64,000 nt of DNA, taken from Acinetobacter beijerinckii CIP 110307 (GTDB taxonomy: Bacteria > Pseudomonadota > Gammaproteobacteria > Pseudomonadales > Moraxellaceae). Position 1 is the stretch's first letter; every line of letters begins with the position of its first letter. The position numbers and the translations under genes are program-made. Below the pieces are notes generated by a model that was not told the DNA's origin, ran no database searches, and was given only the letters and a program-made list of their open reading frames with translations. Location: the NCBI RefSeq assembly GCF_000369005.1, contig NZ_KB849765.1, positions 709,456 through 773,455 on the forward strand. The letters are read 5' to 3'. This document shows positions 8,733-17,096 of this stretch, piece by piece.

Positions 8733-9908
8733 TTAAGCTTCTTCTTGCTCTTCAACTGCTTCTTTCACCATATTCAATGAAGCCGCAGAATTGACAGGCA
8801 TTCCTTCTTGGCGCGTACTTTTAAGTTTAATTTGTAAACGTAATTCATTGACAGAATCAGCGTTACGCAGTGCTTCATCGTAGCTAATAGCTCCTTCATT
8901 ATAAAGCCCAAATAAGGCTTGATCGAAGGTTTGCATCCCTAACTCACGTGACTTGCTCATGATTTCTTTCAGAACATGGAATTGTCCTTTTAGAATATTG
9001 TCACCAATCAACGGCGTATTCAGTAAAATTTCAATTGCAGCTCGACGCCCTTTACCATCTTCAGTGCGCACCAGACGTTGTGAAATAATCGCTTTCATAT
9101 TGGATGAAAGATCCATTAGTAATTGATTGCGACGTTCTTCTGGGAAAAAGTTAATAATACGATCTAAGGCTTGGTTGGCATTATTTGCGTGTAAAGTCCC
9201 TAAACAGAGATGTCCAGTTTCAGCAAAAGCAATCGCATGCTCCATAGTTTCTGTATCACGGATTTCACCAATTAAAATCACATCAGGTGCTTGGCGCAAG
9301 GTGTTTTTGAGTGCATGATGCCATGAGTGACAATCGACACCAACTTCTCGATGGGTAATCATCGATTTCTTATGTTTATGTACGTATTCAACTGGATCTT
9401 CAACCGTAATAATATGCCCTGCTGAATTTTCATTACGATGATCAATCATTGCTGCTAATGATGTCGATTTACCTGAACCAGTTCCACCCACCACGAGGAC
9501 TAAACCACGTTTTTCCATAATCACATTTTTAAGCGATTCAGGAAGTTTTAATTTTTGAAAGGTTGGAATTTCTGATGTAATGGTACGAATGACCATACCA
9601 ATTTGCAGCTGCTGTTTGAATACATTGACGCGAAAGCGCGATACATTGGGTACATTGATGGCAAAATTACATTCCCAATCATTTTCAAAGTCTTGTCGTT
9701 GTTTTTCATTCATTAAACTATAAGCAAATAACTTGGTTTTTTCCGCAGTTAATTCTTGTTGTCCTAACGGTCGCATCAAGCCTTGTAATTTAATACTCGG
9801 TGGAAAATCTGCTGTAATAAATAAATCTGAGCCGCCATATTCAACTACTTTGGTGAGCATGTGAAACATAAAGGTTTTTGCTTCTTCTAATAGTTCCGCG
9901 TTATACAT
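8733..9908 (-). CDS. pilU: PilT/PilU-family type IV pilus retraction ATPase
   Basis: These hexameric ATPases power retraction of type IV pili at the inner membrane. The 391-residue protein has Walker A GGTGSGKST near residue 140, the Asp box VEDPVEYVH, Walker B region DVILIGEIRD and the His box GHLCLGTLHANN. The spacing and C-terminal IKLKSTRQEG segment look more PilU-like than PilT-like, since PilU often sits beside PilT; here no pilT neighbour exists, so this may be a stand-alone paralogue. A TTG at 9926 is also in frame, but the ATG at 9908 (MYNAELLEEA) is the more natural start. The C-terminus ends in an acidic tail. Confidence 0.85.
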   Translation of the reverse strand: MYNAELLEEAKTFMFHMLTKVVEYGGSDLFITADFPPSIKLQGLMRPLGQQELTAEKTKLFAYSLMNEKQRQDFENDWECNFAINVPNVSRFRVNVFKQQLQIGMVIRTITSEIPTFQKLKLPESLKNVIMEKRGLVLVVGGTGSGKSTSLAAMIDHRNENSAGHIITVEDPVEYVHKHKKSMITHREVGVDCHSWHHALKNTLRQAPDVILIGEIRDTETMEHAIAFAETGHLCLGTLHANNANQALDRIINFFPEERRNQLLMDLSSNMKAIISQRLVRTEDGKGRRAAIEILLNTPLIGDNILKGQFHVLKEIMSKSRELGMQTFDQALFGLYNEGAISYDEALRNADSVNELRLQIKLKSTRQEGMPVNSAASLNMVKEAVEEQEEA

Positions 9909-10352
9909 GAATTTACCCAAACTCAAAGATATGACTGTTGTTCAGTCTAGTGATGTGAAATCTCTTTATTCAAAACAACAGATCCATCTGTATGTCTGAT
10001 AAAAATATAATCTCTGTAGCTCATTTTATTTAGATTTAATTTAAAAGAATGAGTGAACAGAGCTTGTAGTGATCGGTGAAGTGGGATTATTCCAAAAATA
10101 AACCAAATGTTCTACTTTGATTTTTGCATATTGCTTGAATATCAATATGCTGTGAAAAAAATTGTCAATTTCTAACCAAAAATATCTTTTTCACAAGTTT
10201 GAAGATTAAGTTGATTGTTATAAATAAACGTTCCACGTGAAACATCAGATTTTTTGGTTGGGTTTTAGTTGTTGCTCGGTAAGCTCATGAGATTAAGCAT
10301 CTGTTAGTCATTACAATCGCGATTAATTTTTGATTTGAATTGAGTGTGCATC
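9909..10352. other. Intergenic region between pilU and dsbC
   Basis: This 444-base AT-rich stretch separates divergent genes and must contain both promoters. Apart from the parS-type site at 10229-10244 I see no gene, strong hairpin or repeat in it. Confidence 0.6.
10229..10244. promoter_or_regulatory. parS: parS-type centromere site, ParB binding
   Basis: CGTTCCACGTGAAACA matches the bacterial parS 16-mer TGTTNCACGTGAAACA at 15 of 16 positions, differing only in the first base. It lies in the pilU-dsbC intergenic region about 7.5 kb from oriC, consistent with the origin-proximal clustering of parS sites. ParB would spread from here and load SMC/MukBEF-type machinery; parAB themselves are not in the window. 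Confidence 0.85.
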
Positions 10353-11051
10353 ATGTTTAAGAAAGTTGGGATTTTCTCTATCTTGAGTTTTATTTCTGCT
10401 TTGAGTTTCGCAAATGTAGAGACTGTCAAAAGTAATTTAAATCAAAACTATCCTAATATCCAAGTGACTAACATTCAAAAGACCGAAATGGCAGGTCTAT
10501 ACAGCGCAAATTTAGATAAGCAAATTATTTATTTGGATGAAAATGCACAATATATGTTTGTAGGTTCTATGGTTCGTATGAAAGATCAAAAGAATCTCAC
10601 CAAAGATCTAGTATTAAAACAAAACTCTATCGATTGGAAAAAACTCCCTTTCAAAGATGCAATTAAAACTGTAAAAGGCAATGGTAAACGGGAGCTTGCA
10701 ATTTTTTCAGATCCAAATTGTCCATATTGTAAAAAATTAGAGACGGAATTAGACAAACTAAACGATGTGACAATCTATACGTTTATTTATCCATTAAAAC
10801 AGCAATCGATTGCTGTATCAAAACAGATTTGGTGTGATGCAAATCAAGCTTATGCATGGAAAAATTTACTAGAAAAAAACATTCAACCTAAAGCCAAGAC
10901 CTGTGCTAATCCGATAGAAAGAAATTTAGAGTTAGGTCGTAAACTAGATGTAACTGGCACACCAACTTTAATTTTCGCTAATGGTTTAAAAATGGTAGGC
11001 GGACGTAGTGCAGAAGATATTCAAGCGATTTGGAAAGAACTAGGGCTATAA
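10353..11051 (+). CDS. dsbC: Periplasmic disulfide isomerase DsbC
   Basis: DsbC reshuffles wrong disulfides in periplasmic proteins. The protein has a signal peptide (MFKKVGIFSILSFISALSFA), an N-terminal dimerisation region, and a thioredoxin-fold domain with the active site CPYC at about residues 123-126. A second cysteine pair (IWCDAN and AKTCANP) and the cis-Pro loop TGTPTLIF are as in DsbC. The frame is open from a GTG at 10344, but the ATG at 10353 begins the signal peptide cleanly, giving 232 residues, the usual length. It is monocistronic, ending at a strong bidirectional terminator. Confidence 0.93.
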   Translation: MFKKVGIFSILSFISALSFANVETVKSNLNQNYPNIQVTNIQKTEMAGLYSANLDKQIIYLDENAQYMFVGSMVRMKDQKNLTKDLVLKQNSIDWKKLPFKDAIKTVKGNGKRELAIFSDPNCPYCKKLETELDKLNDVTIYTFIYPLKQQSIAVSKQIWCDANQAYAWKNLLEKNIQPKAKTCANPIERNLELGRKLDVTGTPTLIFANGLKMVGGRSAEDIQAIWKELGL

Positions 11052-11058
11052 AAAAGAA

Positions 11059-11096
11059 CTCCCAAATCATGATTTATGATGATTTGGGAGATTTTT
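11059..11096. terminator. Bidirectional terminator between dsbC and glsB-like gene
   Basis: A perfect 12-bp stem, CTCCCAAATCAT (11059-11070) with ATGATTTGGGAG (11079-11090), has an 8-base loop. A T run follows on the plus strand and A-rich sequence precedes it, so it can serve both convergent genes. Confidence 0.9.
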
Positions 11097-11100
11097 CGGT

Positions 11101-11352
11101 TTAGCTTTTTTTGGTGATAAGTTTATAAAGAAATAAAATGATTACAGCGCCCAATACGGATGCGATAAAACCTGCTGCTGAATTTTCACCGTACAACCCA
11201 AGTAAACGACCACCATAGGTTGCTAATAATGAACCTGCAATACCCAGTAAAGTCGTGACAATAAAACCTGCTTTGTCATCACCAGGATGTAATGCACGAG
11301 CAATTAAACCAGCAAAAAAACCTACAACGATTGCTACAATCAGAGTCCACAT
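11101..11352 (-). CDS. GlsB/YeaQ/YmgE-family stress membrane protein
   Basis: A small hydrophobic protein of 83 residues with three predicted membrane segments: WTLIVAIVVGFFAGLIARAL, FIVTTLLGIAGSLLATYG and AAGFIASVLGAVIILFLYKL. The Gly-rich pattern and HPGDDKAGF loop are typical of the transglycosylase-associated (GlsB/YeaQ/YmgE) family, which is linked to stress responses but lacks a proven biochemical activity. The ATG at 11352 was chosen because an AAGGAG ribosome site precedes it at good spacing; upstream in-frame TTG codons lack this. It stands alone between convergent dsbC and upstream hpt. Confidence 0.9.
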   Translation of the reverse strand: MWTLIVAIVVGFFAGLIARALHPGDDKAGFIVTTLLGIAGSLLATYGGRLLGLYGENSAAGFIASVLGAVIILFLYKLITKKS

Positions 11353-11486
11353 TGTCTTTTCTCCTTGTTTTAACAATAGTATTTATTGTTATCCTGCTTG
11401 ATTAAACTAAGCTTTGTCTGTAGTCGATTACTCAGTTATGTCGTATTTTTGTGCATAATTGAGCGGTCTTTGATGAATAGAGTTAT

Positions 11487-11510
11487 AAAAAAGGCGCTTA
11501 ATAGCGCCTT
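11487..11510 (-). terminator. Terminator after hpt
   Basis: The stem AAGGCGCT pairs with AGCGCCTT across a TAAT loop. Read on the minus strand it ends in a T run, just 10 bases beyond the hpt stop. Confidence 0.85.
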
Positions 11511-11520
11511 AATTTCTCGT

Positions 11521-12048
11521 TTAAAGTCCGATTTCACCAATAAAAGGTAAATGGCGATATTTCTGATCATAATCGAGACCGTAGCCAACGATAAATCGAT
11601 CTTCAACTTCAAAGCCTAAAAATTTCACTTCTAAATCAATTTCACGGCGTGAGGGTTTACTCACTAAAGTACATAGTTCGATTGAATTGGGCTTACGTGT
11701 TTGCAGCATTTGTATTACTTTGTTGAGGGTGTTACCTGAATCAATAATATCTTCAACCACTAATACATCTTTACCGTGAATTTCACCATCCAAGTCCTTT
11801 AGAATTTTGACATCACGGCTAGACGTGGTACCACCGCCATAGCTTGAAACGGTCATAAAATCGAGTTCATGTGGTTTTTCAATCGCACGGCATAAATCTG
11901 CCATAAAGATGACTGAACCACGCAATAAACCAATCAATACCAGTTCTTTATCACTTTGAGCATAGTGTGCATTGATTTTTTCACCTAGCTCTTTCACTTT
12001 GGCTTGGATCTCTTCACTGGAAATCATTACGCGCATCGCAACAGTCAT
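11521..12048 (-). CDS. hpt: Hypoxanthine phosphoribosyltransferase
   Basis: Hpt salvages hypoxanthine (and guanine) by transferring phosphoribose from PRPP to give IMP or GMP. The 175-residue protein has the PRPP-binding loop [14 protein letters not shown] near residues 101-114, the flexible-loop region [11 protein letters not shown], and the C-terminal [17 protein letters not shown] typical of Hpt. The ATG at 12048 ([13 protein letters not shown]) replaces a TTG one codon upstream as a start. A guanine deaminase gene lies immediately upstream on the same strand but behind its own terminator, so the two purine-salvage genes are neighbours rather than a clear operon. Confidence 0.95.
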   Translation of the reverse strand: MTVAMRVMISSEEIQAKVKELGEKINAHYAQSDKELVLIGLLRGSVIFMADLCRAIEKPHELDFMTVSSYGGGTTSSRDVKILKDLDGEIHGKDVLVVEDIIDSGNTLNKVIQMLQTRKPNSIELCTLVSKPSRREIDLEVKFLGFEVEDRFIVGYGLDYDQKYRHLPFIGEIGL

Positions 12049-12082
12049 CAATAGATTCCTAAAACTTTAAAAATGGGAAAAT

Positions 12083-12108
12083 AAAAAAGGTGTTGACCTG
12101 CAACACCT
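12083..12108 (-). terminator. Terminator between guaD and hpt
   Basis: AGGTGTTG (12088-12095) pairs with CAACACCT (12101-12108) around a 5-base loop, with a T run on the minus strand. Confidence 0.85.
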
Positions 12109-12273
12109 CGAAATCTTGAGTTAATGTGAGAATTTTAAAACAAAATGAATTTTCATGCATCTTTTGATGATGAAGAATATGTATCATTTTGCCGTGAAGC
12201 ACTGTCTCGCTTCAACAAAACTGCGCAGCTCATGGCAAAGATGATCAATCCAATCCTACGTTTATTGAATACC

Positions 12274-13590
12274 CTAGTTGGCGCTATAGGCTTTTTGTCC
12301 ATAGATATAGGTTGCCTCGATATTACGGTCATCGCCCATAGTAAACAGCGCAAATAAGCTGTCATCAATTGATTTAGAGCGTGACTGACGTAGTTGTTGT
12401 AAAGCCGTTGCTTGCAGATTCAGCACGACAAAATCAGCTTCTTTACCGATATTGAAATTGCCGAGCTTATCATCTAACTCAAGCGCTTTTGCCCCGCCCA
12501 AGGTTGCATGATACAACGACTCAAAAGCAGAGAGTTTATCACCTTGTAACTGCTGCACTTTATAGGCTTCATTGACGGTTTGTAATAAGCTAAATGAAGT
12601 CCCTGCCCCAATATCTGTACCCAAACCAACTTTGACTTGTTGTTGCCATGTTTTATTGAGAGGGAATAAACCACTACCTAAAAACAGGTTCGACGTTGGG
12701 CAAAAAGCAATTGCAGAGTCAGTCTCATGCATGCATTTCCATTCTGCATCTTCTAAATGTACGCAATGCGCGAATACCGAACGCTGACCAGTTAAGCCAT
12801 AATGATGATAGACATCGAGATAGCCTTTCTGCGCTGGGAATAAATCTTTAACCCATGCGATTTCATCTTTATTTTCACTTAAATGGGTGTGTACATAAAC
12901 ATCAGGAAACTCAGCTTTCAACTGCCCTGCTTTTTCAAGCTGCTTTGGTGTCGAGGTCGGCGCAAAACGTGGGGTAATCGCATAAAGAGCGCGCCCTTGA
13001 CCATGCCACTTTTCGATCAGTGCTTTAGAATCGTCGTAAGCGCTTTCTGCTGTGTCGCATAAGGCTTCAGGTGCATGACGATCCATCATGACTTTACCTG
13101 CGATTAAACGCATTTGATGCTGTTCTGCGGCTTCAAATAAGGCATCAACCGATTCAGCATGAACTGTACAGAATACCAATGCTGTGGTCGTACCATTTTT
13201 AAGTAGTTCCTGCACAAAGAATTTTGCGATCTGTTGCGCATATGTTTTGTCTTTGAACTGGATTTCAGTTGGAAAAGTATAAGTATTGAGCCAACTCAAT
13301 AATTGTTCACCATAAGCACCGACCATTTCGGTTTGTGGAAAGTGAATGTGCGTGTCAATCATGCCAGGGATGATCAATTGTTCTGGATAATGTTGGATTT
13401 CAACATCTGTAGGAAGATGATCTTGAGCGGTATCCCAAGTGCCAAACCAGCGAATTTTGCCTTGTTCAGTGATTAGCACGCCATCTTCGATATAACGAAC
13501 TTGATCGGCAATTTCAGTAGCTTGGGAAACGGTTTTTTGAATATCTAAGAAGCGACCACGAATGACCGTGATGGGAGTAGCCAAAGTCAT
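12274..13590 (-). CDS. guaD: Guanine deaminase
   Basis: GuaD hydrolyses guanine to xanthine and ammonia, feeding purine catabolism or salvage. The 438-residue amidohydrolase has the metal motif DTHIHFPQ near residue 79, then HTHLSENKDE, the metal histidine in FAHCVHLED, and the metal aspartate in GLGTDIGAG, all in the expected order. The length matches the family. No signal peptide is seen, so it acts in the cytoplasm. The 165-base gap between the stop and the terminator at 12083 contains only weak ORFs in both directions, which I do not regard as genes. Confidence 0.95.
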   Translation of the reverse strand: MTLATPITVIRGRFLDIQKTVSQATEIADQVRYIEDGVLITEQGKIRWFGTWDTAQDHLPTDVEIQHYPEQLIIPGMIDTHIHFPQTEMVGAYGEQLLSWLNTYTFPTEIQFKDKTYAQQIAKFFVQELLKNGTTTALVFCTVHAESVDALFEAAEQHQMRLIAGKVMMDRHAPEALCDTAESAYDDSKALIEKWHGQGRALYAITPRFAPTSTPKQLEKAGQLKAEFPDVYVHTHLSENKDEIAWVKDLFPAQKGYLDVYHHYGLTGQRSVFAHCVHLEDAEWKCMHETDSAIAFCPTSNLFLGSGLFPLNKTWQQQVKVGLGTDIGAGTSFSLLQTVNEAYKVQQLQGDKLSAFESLYHATLGGAKALELDDKLGNFNIGKEADFVVLNLQATALQQLRQSRSKSIDDSLFALFTMGDDRNIEATYIYGQKAYSAN

Positions 13591-13789
13591 AACAACCTAC
13601 AATGTTTTTCGAATGATTATACCTGACTTTGTGAAACTTACTGGATTATTCGCCTAATTTTAGCGTTTAAAGCGTGTATAAATATGAGTAATTATTTGAG
13701 TCGATTCATTTTGATTGAAAATTAGAATGAATAATTTATCGACAGTAAATGTCTTTGTTGAAAATAATACCGCAAAAAGGAGATTGGTC

Positions 13790-14344
13790 ATGTCAAAAAT
13801 TCATCTTGCAATAAATCATGGCTTTAAAAAGTTTAAGAATAGTTCTGTTTTAATTGAGGAAATGAAAAAGCAAATTCAATCCATGTGGATATTATTCGCT
13901 TATACCGATGATCAAGGAGATCCAAGGCAAAGCTTTGCTCTGATTGAGGTCATTATAGATGATATCAGTATCCCTAAAAATGAAAGGATTTTAACTTACC
14001 ATTCAGATGATTTTTTATCTGAGGATTTTATTGCATTTGATGAAGAGAATGACGAGATTCTTTATTATCAGATTCTTGAAGATGAACAGTTTGATGTCAA
14101 GGAATTAGAGTTTTTTAAATGGGAGTGTGATGAAAAATTTGATGGGAAAATTCTATACTTTCGAGTTCCAATAACAAAAAAGGATAAAATAAAGCAGGAG
14201 GTTTTTTTGGGATGGGCTGATTTTGAAAACAATTCTCAGAATCTTGAGTTATACACCGCTAGCCTTAGTAAGTTAGTTGATGTGAACGAGCATACCATTA
14301 AGGATATTTATTTTTCTTACGTACCTTTCTTGAGCATAGAATAA
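13790..14344 (+). CDS. Unrecognised acidic protein
   Basis: I do not recognise this 184-residue protein. The frame is open further upstream (ATG at 13727), but the ATG at 13790 follows a strong AAGGAG site with seven-base spacing and is preferred. The protein is acidic, with Asp/Glu-rich stretches (FIAFDEENDEILYY, ILEDEQFDVKELEFF), no signal peptide and no membrane segment. The sequence is lower in GC than its neighbours by eye. It stands alone between guaD (divergent) and terC (convergent). It could be an orphan immunity-type or accessory protein, but nothing in the sequence proves this. Confidence 0.65.
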   Translation: MSKIHLAINHGFKKFKNSSVLIEEMKKQIQSMWILFAYTDDQGDPRQSFALIEVIIDDISIPKNERILTYHSDDFLSEDFIAFDEENDEILYYQILEDEQFDVKELEFFKWECDEKFDGKILYFRVPITKKDKIKQEVFLGWADFENNSQNLELYTASLSKLVDVNEHTIKDIYFSYVPFLSIE

Positions 14345-14443
14345 CTGAGTCTAGTGTTAAAAAAATAAAATTTAGCTTATTTAAGATGATTTTGGCTGAA
14401 AGATTTTTTTGAATATAAAACGATTCGTAATCAATACATAAAC

Positions 14444-14471
14444 AAAAAGGGCCTTCATTTGAAGACCCTTT
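14444..14471 (-). terminator. Terminator after terC
   Basis: AAAGGGCCTTC pairs with GAAGACCCTTT (one C-A mismatch) around an ATTT loop. The T run is on the minus strand, 15 bases past the terC stop. Confidence 0.8.
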
Positions 14472-14485
14472 GATGCTGTTTAAAA

Positions 14486-15439
14486 TTATTGAGCTTGGCG
14501 TTTGTTATGACGTATAGAGAGATAAGCAGTGATGCTCAATACCAGTACGATAAAGCCGAGTGAAATCCAAATTGGCATGTGGAATACATCGAGCAATAAC
14601 ATTTTCGCACCGATAAACAATAAAATGATGCCTAAGCCATACGGTAAGTAATGCATTTTAGATGCAGCACCTGCAAGAAGGAAGAACATTGCACGTAAAC
14701 CTAAAATCGCCATTAAGTTTGCTGTTAAAACAATAAATGGATCAGTGGTTACCGCAAAAATTGCAGGAATTGAATCGACCGCAAAAATGACATCCGACAC
14801 TTCCACCAAAATTAAGACCAAGAATAGTGGTGTTGCCCATAACAGACCATTTTGACGAACAAAGAAACTATTTCCATGTAGTTGCGGTGTGATTCGCATG
14901 TGTTTGCGTAACCATTTCAGCAAACTGTTGTCTTCGATATTGGTTTCTTCTTCTTGACCTTTTAGGAATTTGAAACCTGTATAAACAAGGAATGCACCAA
15001 AGATATAGAGAATCCAAGAGAACTCTTGAACGAACCAAGCGCCGATAAAAATGAAGATCGTTCTTAAAACAATTGCACCGAGTACACCATAAAGTAAGAT
15101 TTTACGTTGTAAAGAAGGTGGAATTGCAAAAGCTGCGAAAATCATCAACCAAACGAAGACATTATCGATCGCTAGGGACTTCTCAAGTAAATAGCCTGCG
15201 AAGTATTCCATGGTTTTCTGATTGGCGATGTTGGCGCCCACTGTCTGTTGCAGGTAGAGCCATAAACCTCCACCAAATAATACTGCTACAGTGACCCATG
15301 CAATACTCCAATAAGCTGCTTGCTTAATTGGGACATTTTGGTCTTGTTTTTGTTTAAAGCCTAAAAAGTCGATGAGTAGCATGACTGTTACCATGCCAAA
15401 GAATACGACATACAGCCATAAGTTACCGATAGTTTCCAT
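14486..15439 (-). CDS. TerC/Alx-family membrane protein, probable Mn exporter
   Basis: A 317-residue protein with about nine membrane segments and the TerC-family acidic motifs: SLAIDNVFVW near residue 90 and LVEVSDVIFAVDSIPAIFAVT near 213. TerC, Alx and MeeF-type proteins are linked to manganese export and metalation of exoenzymes. The ATG at 15439 follows AGGGAG at five-base spacing; a GTG one codon earlier is too close to that site. The leader holds a yybP-ykoY riboswitch, which strongly supports a manganese role. Monocistronic with its own terminator. Confidence 0.93.
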   Translation of the reverse strand: METIGNLWLYVVFFGMVTVMLLIDFLGFKQKQDQNVPIKQAAYWSIAWVTVAVLFGGGLWLYLQQTVGANIANQKTMEYFAGYLLEKSLAIDNVFVWLMIFAAFAIPPSLQRKILLYGVLGAIVLRTIFIFIGAWFVQEFSWILYIFGAFLVYTGFKFLKGQEEETNIEDNSLLKWLRKHMRITPQLHGNSFFVRQNGLLWATPLFLVLILVEVSDVIFAVDSIPAIFAVTTDPFIVLTANLMAILGLRAMFFLLAGAASKMHYLPYGLGIILLFIGAKMLLLDVFHMPIWISLGFIVLVLSITAYLSIRHNKRQAQ

Positions 15440-15467
15440 CACAACTCCCTATCTGGCAAATGGACAT

Positions 15468-15646
15468 AAAAAAACCTCGACCAGTTGCCAGATGATTAAT
15501 AAAACATCTGTTTCAACATGATCAAGGTCTTGCCTACATCACAAATAATCGTGATGCCCAGAGTCCGACTTTTTGCAAAGTGTAATGACGATACGCTGGC
15601 GCCTAAGTATTTAAACCACTTAGATTTAAGGAGGCTACTCCCCTTG
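15468..15646 (-). promoter_or_regulatory. yybP-ykoY manganese riboswitch with terminator platform
   Basis: Read on the minus strand, the terC leader begins with CAAGGGGAGTAGCC (about 15646-15633), the hallmark 5' side of yybP-ykoY aptamers. It ends with GGCAAGACCTTG (15534-15523), the hallmark 3' side; CAAGG and CCTTG close helix P1. The 3' strand can instead pair in ACCTTGATC with GGTCGAGGT (15474-15482), followed by seven Ts (15468-15474), forming a terminator. Inferred logic: Mn2+ stabilises P1, blocks the terminator and turns terC on. Confidence 0.9.
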
Positions 15647-15832
15647 TCAAACTAATTTTGTATGGATGCTGACATCCAAATATGTTCATAGAATTACATA
15701 ATTTATGCATTTGTGCAAATTTTGAATGAATAAATTTTCAACAATATTTTATTATGCTTGGTGTTGCCCTTTCATTCTAAAGAATTGTCTTAGCAATAAT
15801 GATGAACAAAATACAGCGTAGAGAAAAAACAT

Positions 15833-17029
15833 ATGAGTGCTGAAAAACTTCACCACATAACATTAAAGGCCTTTGCCCCCCGAAATCCTCAAGAATCACA
15901 TCGTGCTGCTACACCCTTAGAGCTTTTATTTGATTTGGTTTTTGTTGTTGCCATTGCGACAGCAGGTCAACAACTGCATCATGCCATGATTGAAGGTCAT
16001 TTATGGCATGCGTTACCGACTTACTTTATGGTGTTTTTTGCACTCTGGTGGGCGTGGATGAACTTTTCTTGGTTTGCTTCAGCCTACGACAATGATGATG
16101 CCCTTTATCGGTGTTTGACTTTCGTGCAAATGGTTGGGTCTTTAGTGATGGCAGCAGGTATTCCTGCGGTATTCCAGCAGCATAATTTTGACATGATCAT
16201 TATAGGCTACGTCATTATGCGTTTGGCTTTAGTGATCCAGTGGATTCGTGTCGCCAAACATGATCCTTTAAGAAAAGGGACAGCTTATCGTTATGCCATT
16301 GGCATTGTTTTGGTTCAATTAGGTTGGTTGATTAGTAATTTTAGTTCGATTCATCTCGGTCCGTTGATATTTCTACTACTGGTGATATTTGAATTGGCAG
16401 TACCGTTGTATGCAGAAAAACATGCGGCGACGCCTTGGCATCCTCATCATATTGTTGAACGTTATGGCTTGTTGACGATTATTGTATTAGGTGAGTCGAT
16501 TATTGGATGTTTTGCTGCTACTCAAGATGCATTTTCGAATCAAGTATTGAACGTTGAGGAGATTTTTCTGATTGTGGGTGGGCTATTGATGATGTTTGCG
16601 ATGTGGTGGGTTTATTTTGATCGCAGCCATCACCACCATCAACGCCGTGGTGTACAACCATTTTTATGGGGTTATGGACACTTTCTCATTTTTATTAGTA
16701 TTGCTGTGTTAGGAGCTGCATTGGCAGCCGCGGTCGATGTTTCAACGAAACATGCCGAAATTTCAGCTCAAATGATGGGTTTGATTATTGCCGCAAGTTT
16801 GGTTGTATACAGCACCTGCGTATGGCTATTTTATGAAGCGTTTTATTTAAAGGGATGGAGACGTTTGATTTATCCAATCACGGTTTTTATTCTGTTTTGT
16901 ATCCCATTCATTTTTAATCAGATTGGACATATTGTGTTTGTGATGGCGATTGTCTACATCTTCCGTCTTATGTTGTCTAAAGCATTTTTGATGAATTGTG
17001 ATGATGAGGAAAGCATCGCAATACATTAA
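15833..17029 (+). CDS. ltrA: Low temperature requirement protein A family
   Basis: A 398-residue integral membrane protein with about ten hydrophobic segments. The N-terminal TPLELLFDLVFVVAIATAGQ is the LtrA-family signature. A short His-rich loop (SHHHHQRRG, about residues 264-272) faces one side between membrane segments. LtrA was named for growth of Listeria at low temperature; its biochemical role is unknown. It stands alone, with about 390 bases upstream shared with the divergent terC leader, and ends at a hairpin shared with the convergent LysR gene. Confidence 0.88.
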   Translation: MSAEKLHHITLKAFAPRNPQESHRAATPLELLFDLVFVVAIATAGQQLHHAMIEGHLWHALPTYFMVFFALWWAWMNFSWFASAYDNDDALYRCLTFVQMVGSLVMAAGIPAVFQQHNFDMIIIGYVIMRLALVIQWIRVAKHDPLRKGTAYRYAIGIVLVQLGWLISNFSSIHLGPLIFLLLVIFELAVPLYAEKHAATPWHPHHIVERYGLLTIIVLGESIIGCFAATQDAFSNQVLNVEEIFLIVGGLLMMFAMWWVYFDRSHHHHQRRGVQPFLWGYGHFLIFISIAVLGAALAAAVDVSTKHAEISAQMMGLIIAASLVVYSTCVWLFYEAFYLKGWRRLIYPITVFILFCIPFIFNQIGHIVFVMAIVYIFRLMLSKAFLMNCDDEESIAIH

Positions 17030-17047
17030 GCTTCCTTTCCATTTGAA

Positions 17048-17096
17048 CTACCACCAAGTTTGGCGTTTTAATACGCTAACTTGGTAGGCTCAAAAA
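17048..17096. terminator. Bidirectional terminator, ltrA and LysR gene
   Basis: ACCAAGTT(TG)GCGT pairs with ACGC(TA)AACTTGGT around a short TTTAAT loop. An A run on its right side gives a T run for one direction; the end overlaps the LysR stop codon. Confidence 0.7.

Noticed and set aside
12145..12357. 70-codon plus-strand and 71-codon minus-strand ORFs near the guaD end
   Set aside because: They overlap each other and the 3' end of guaD, lack ribosome sites, and their proteins show no family pattern.
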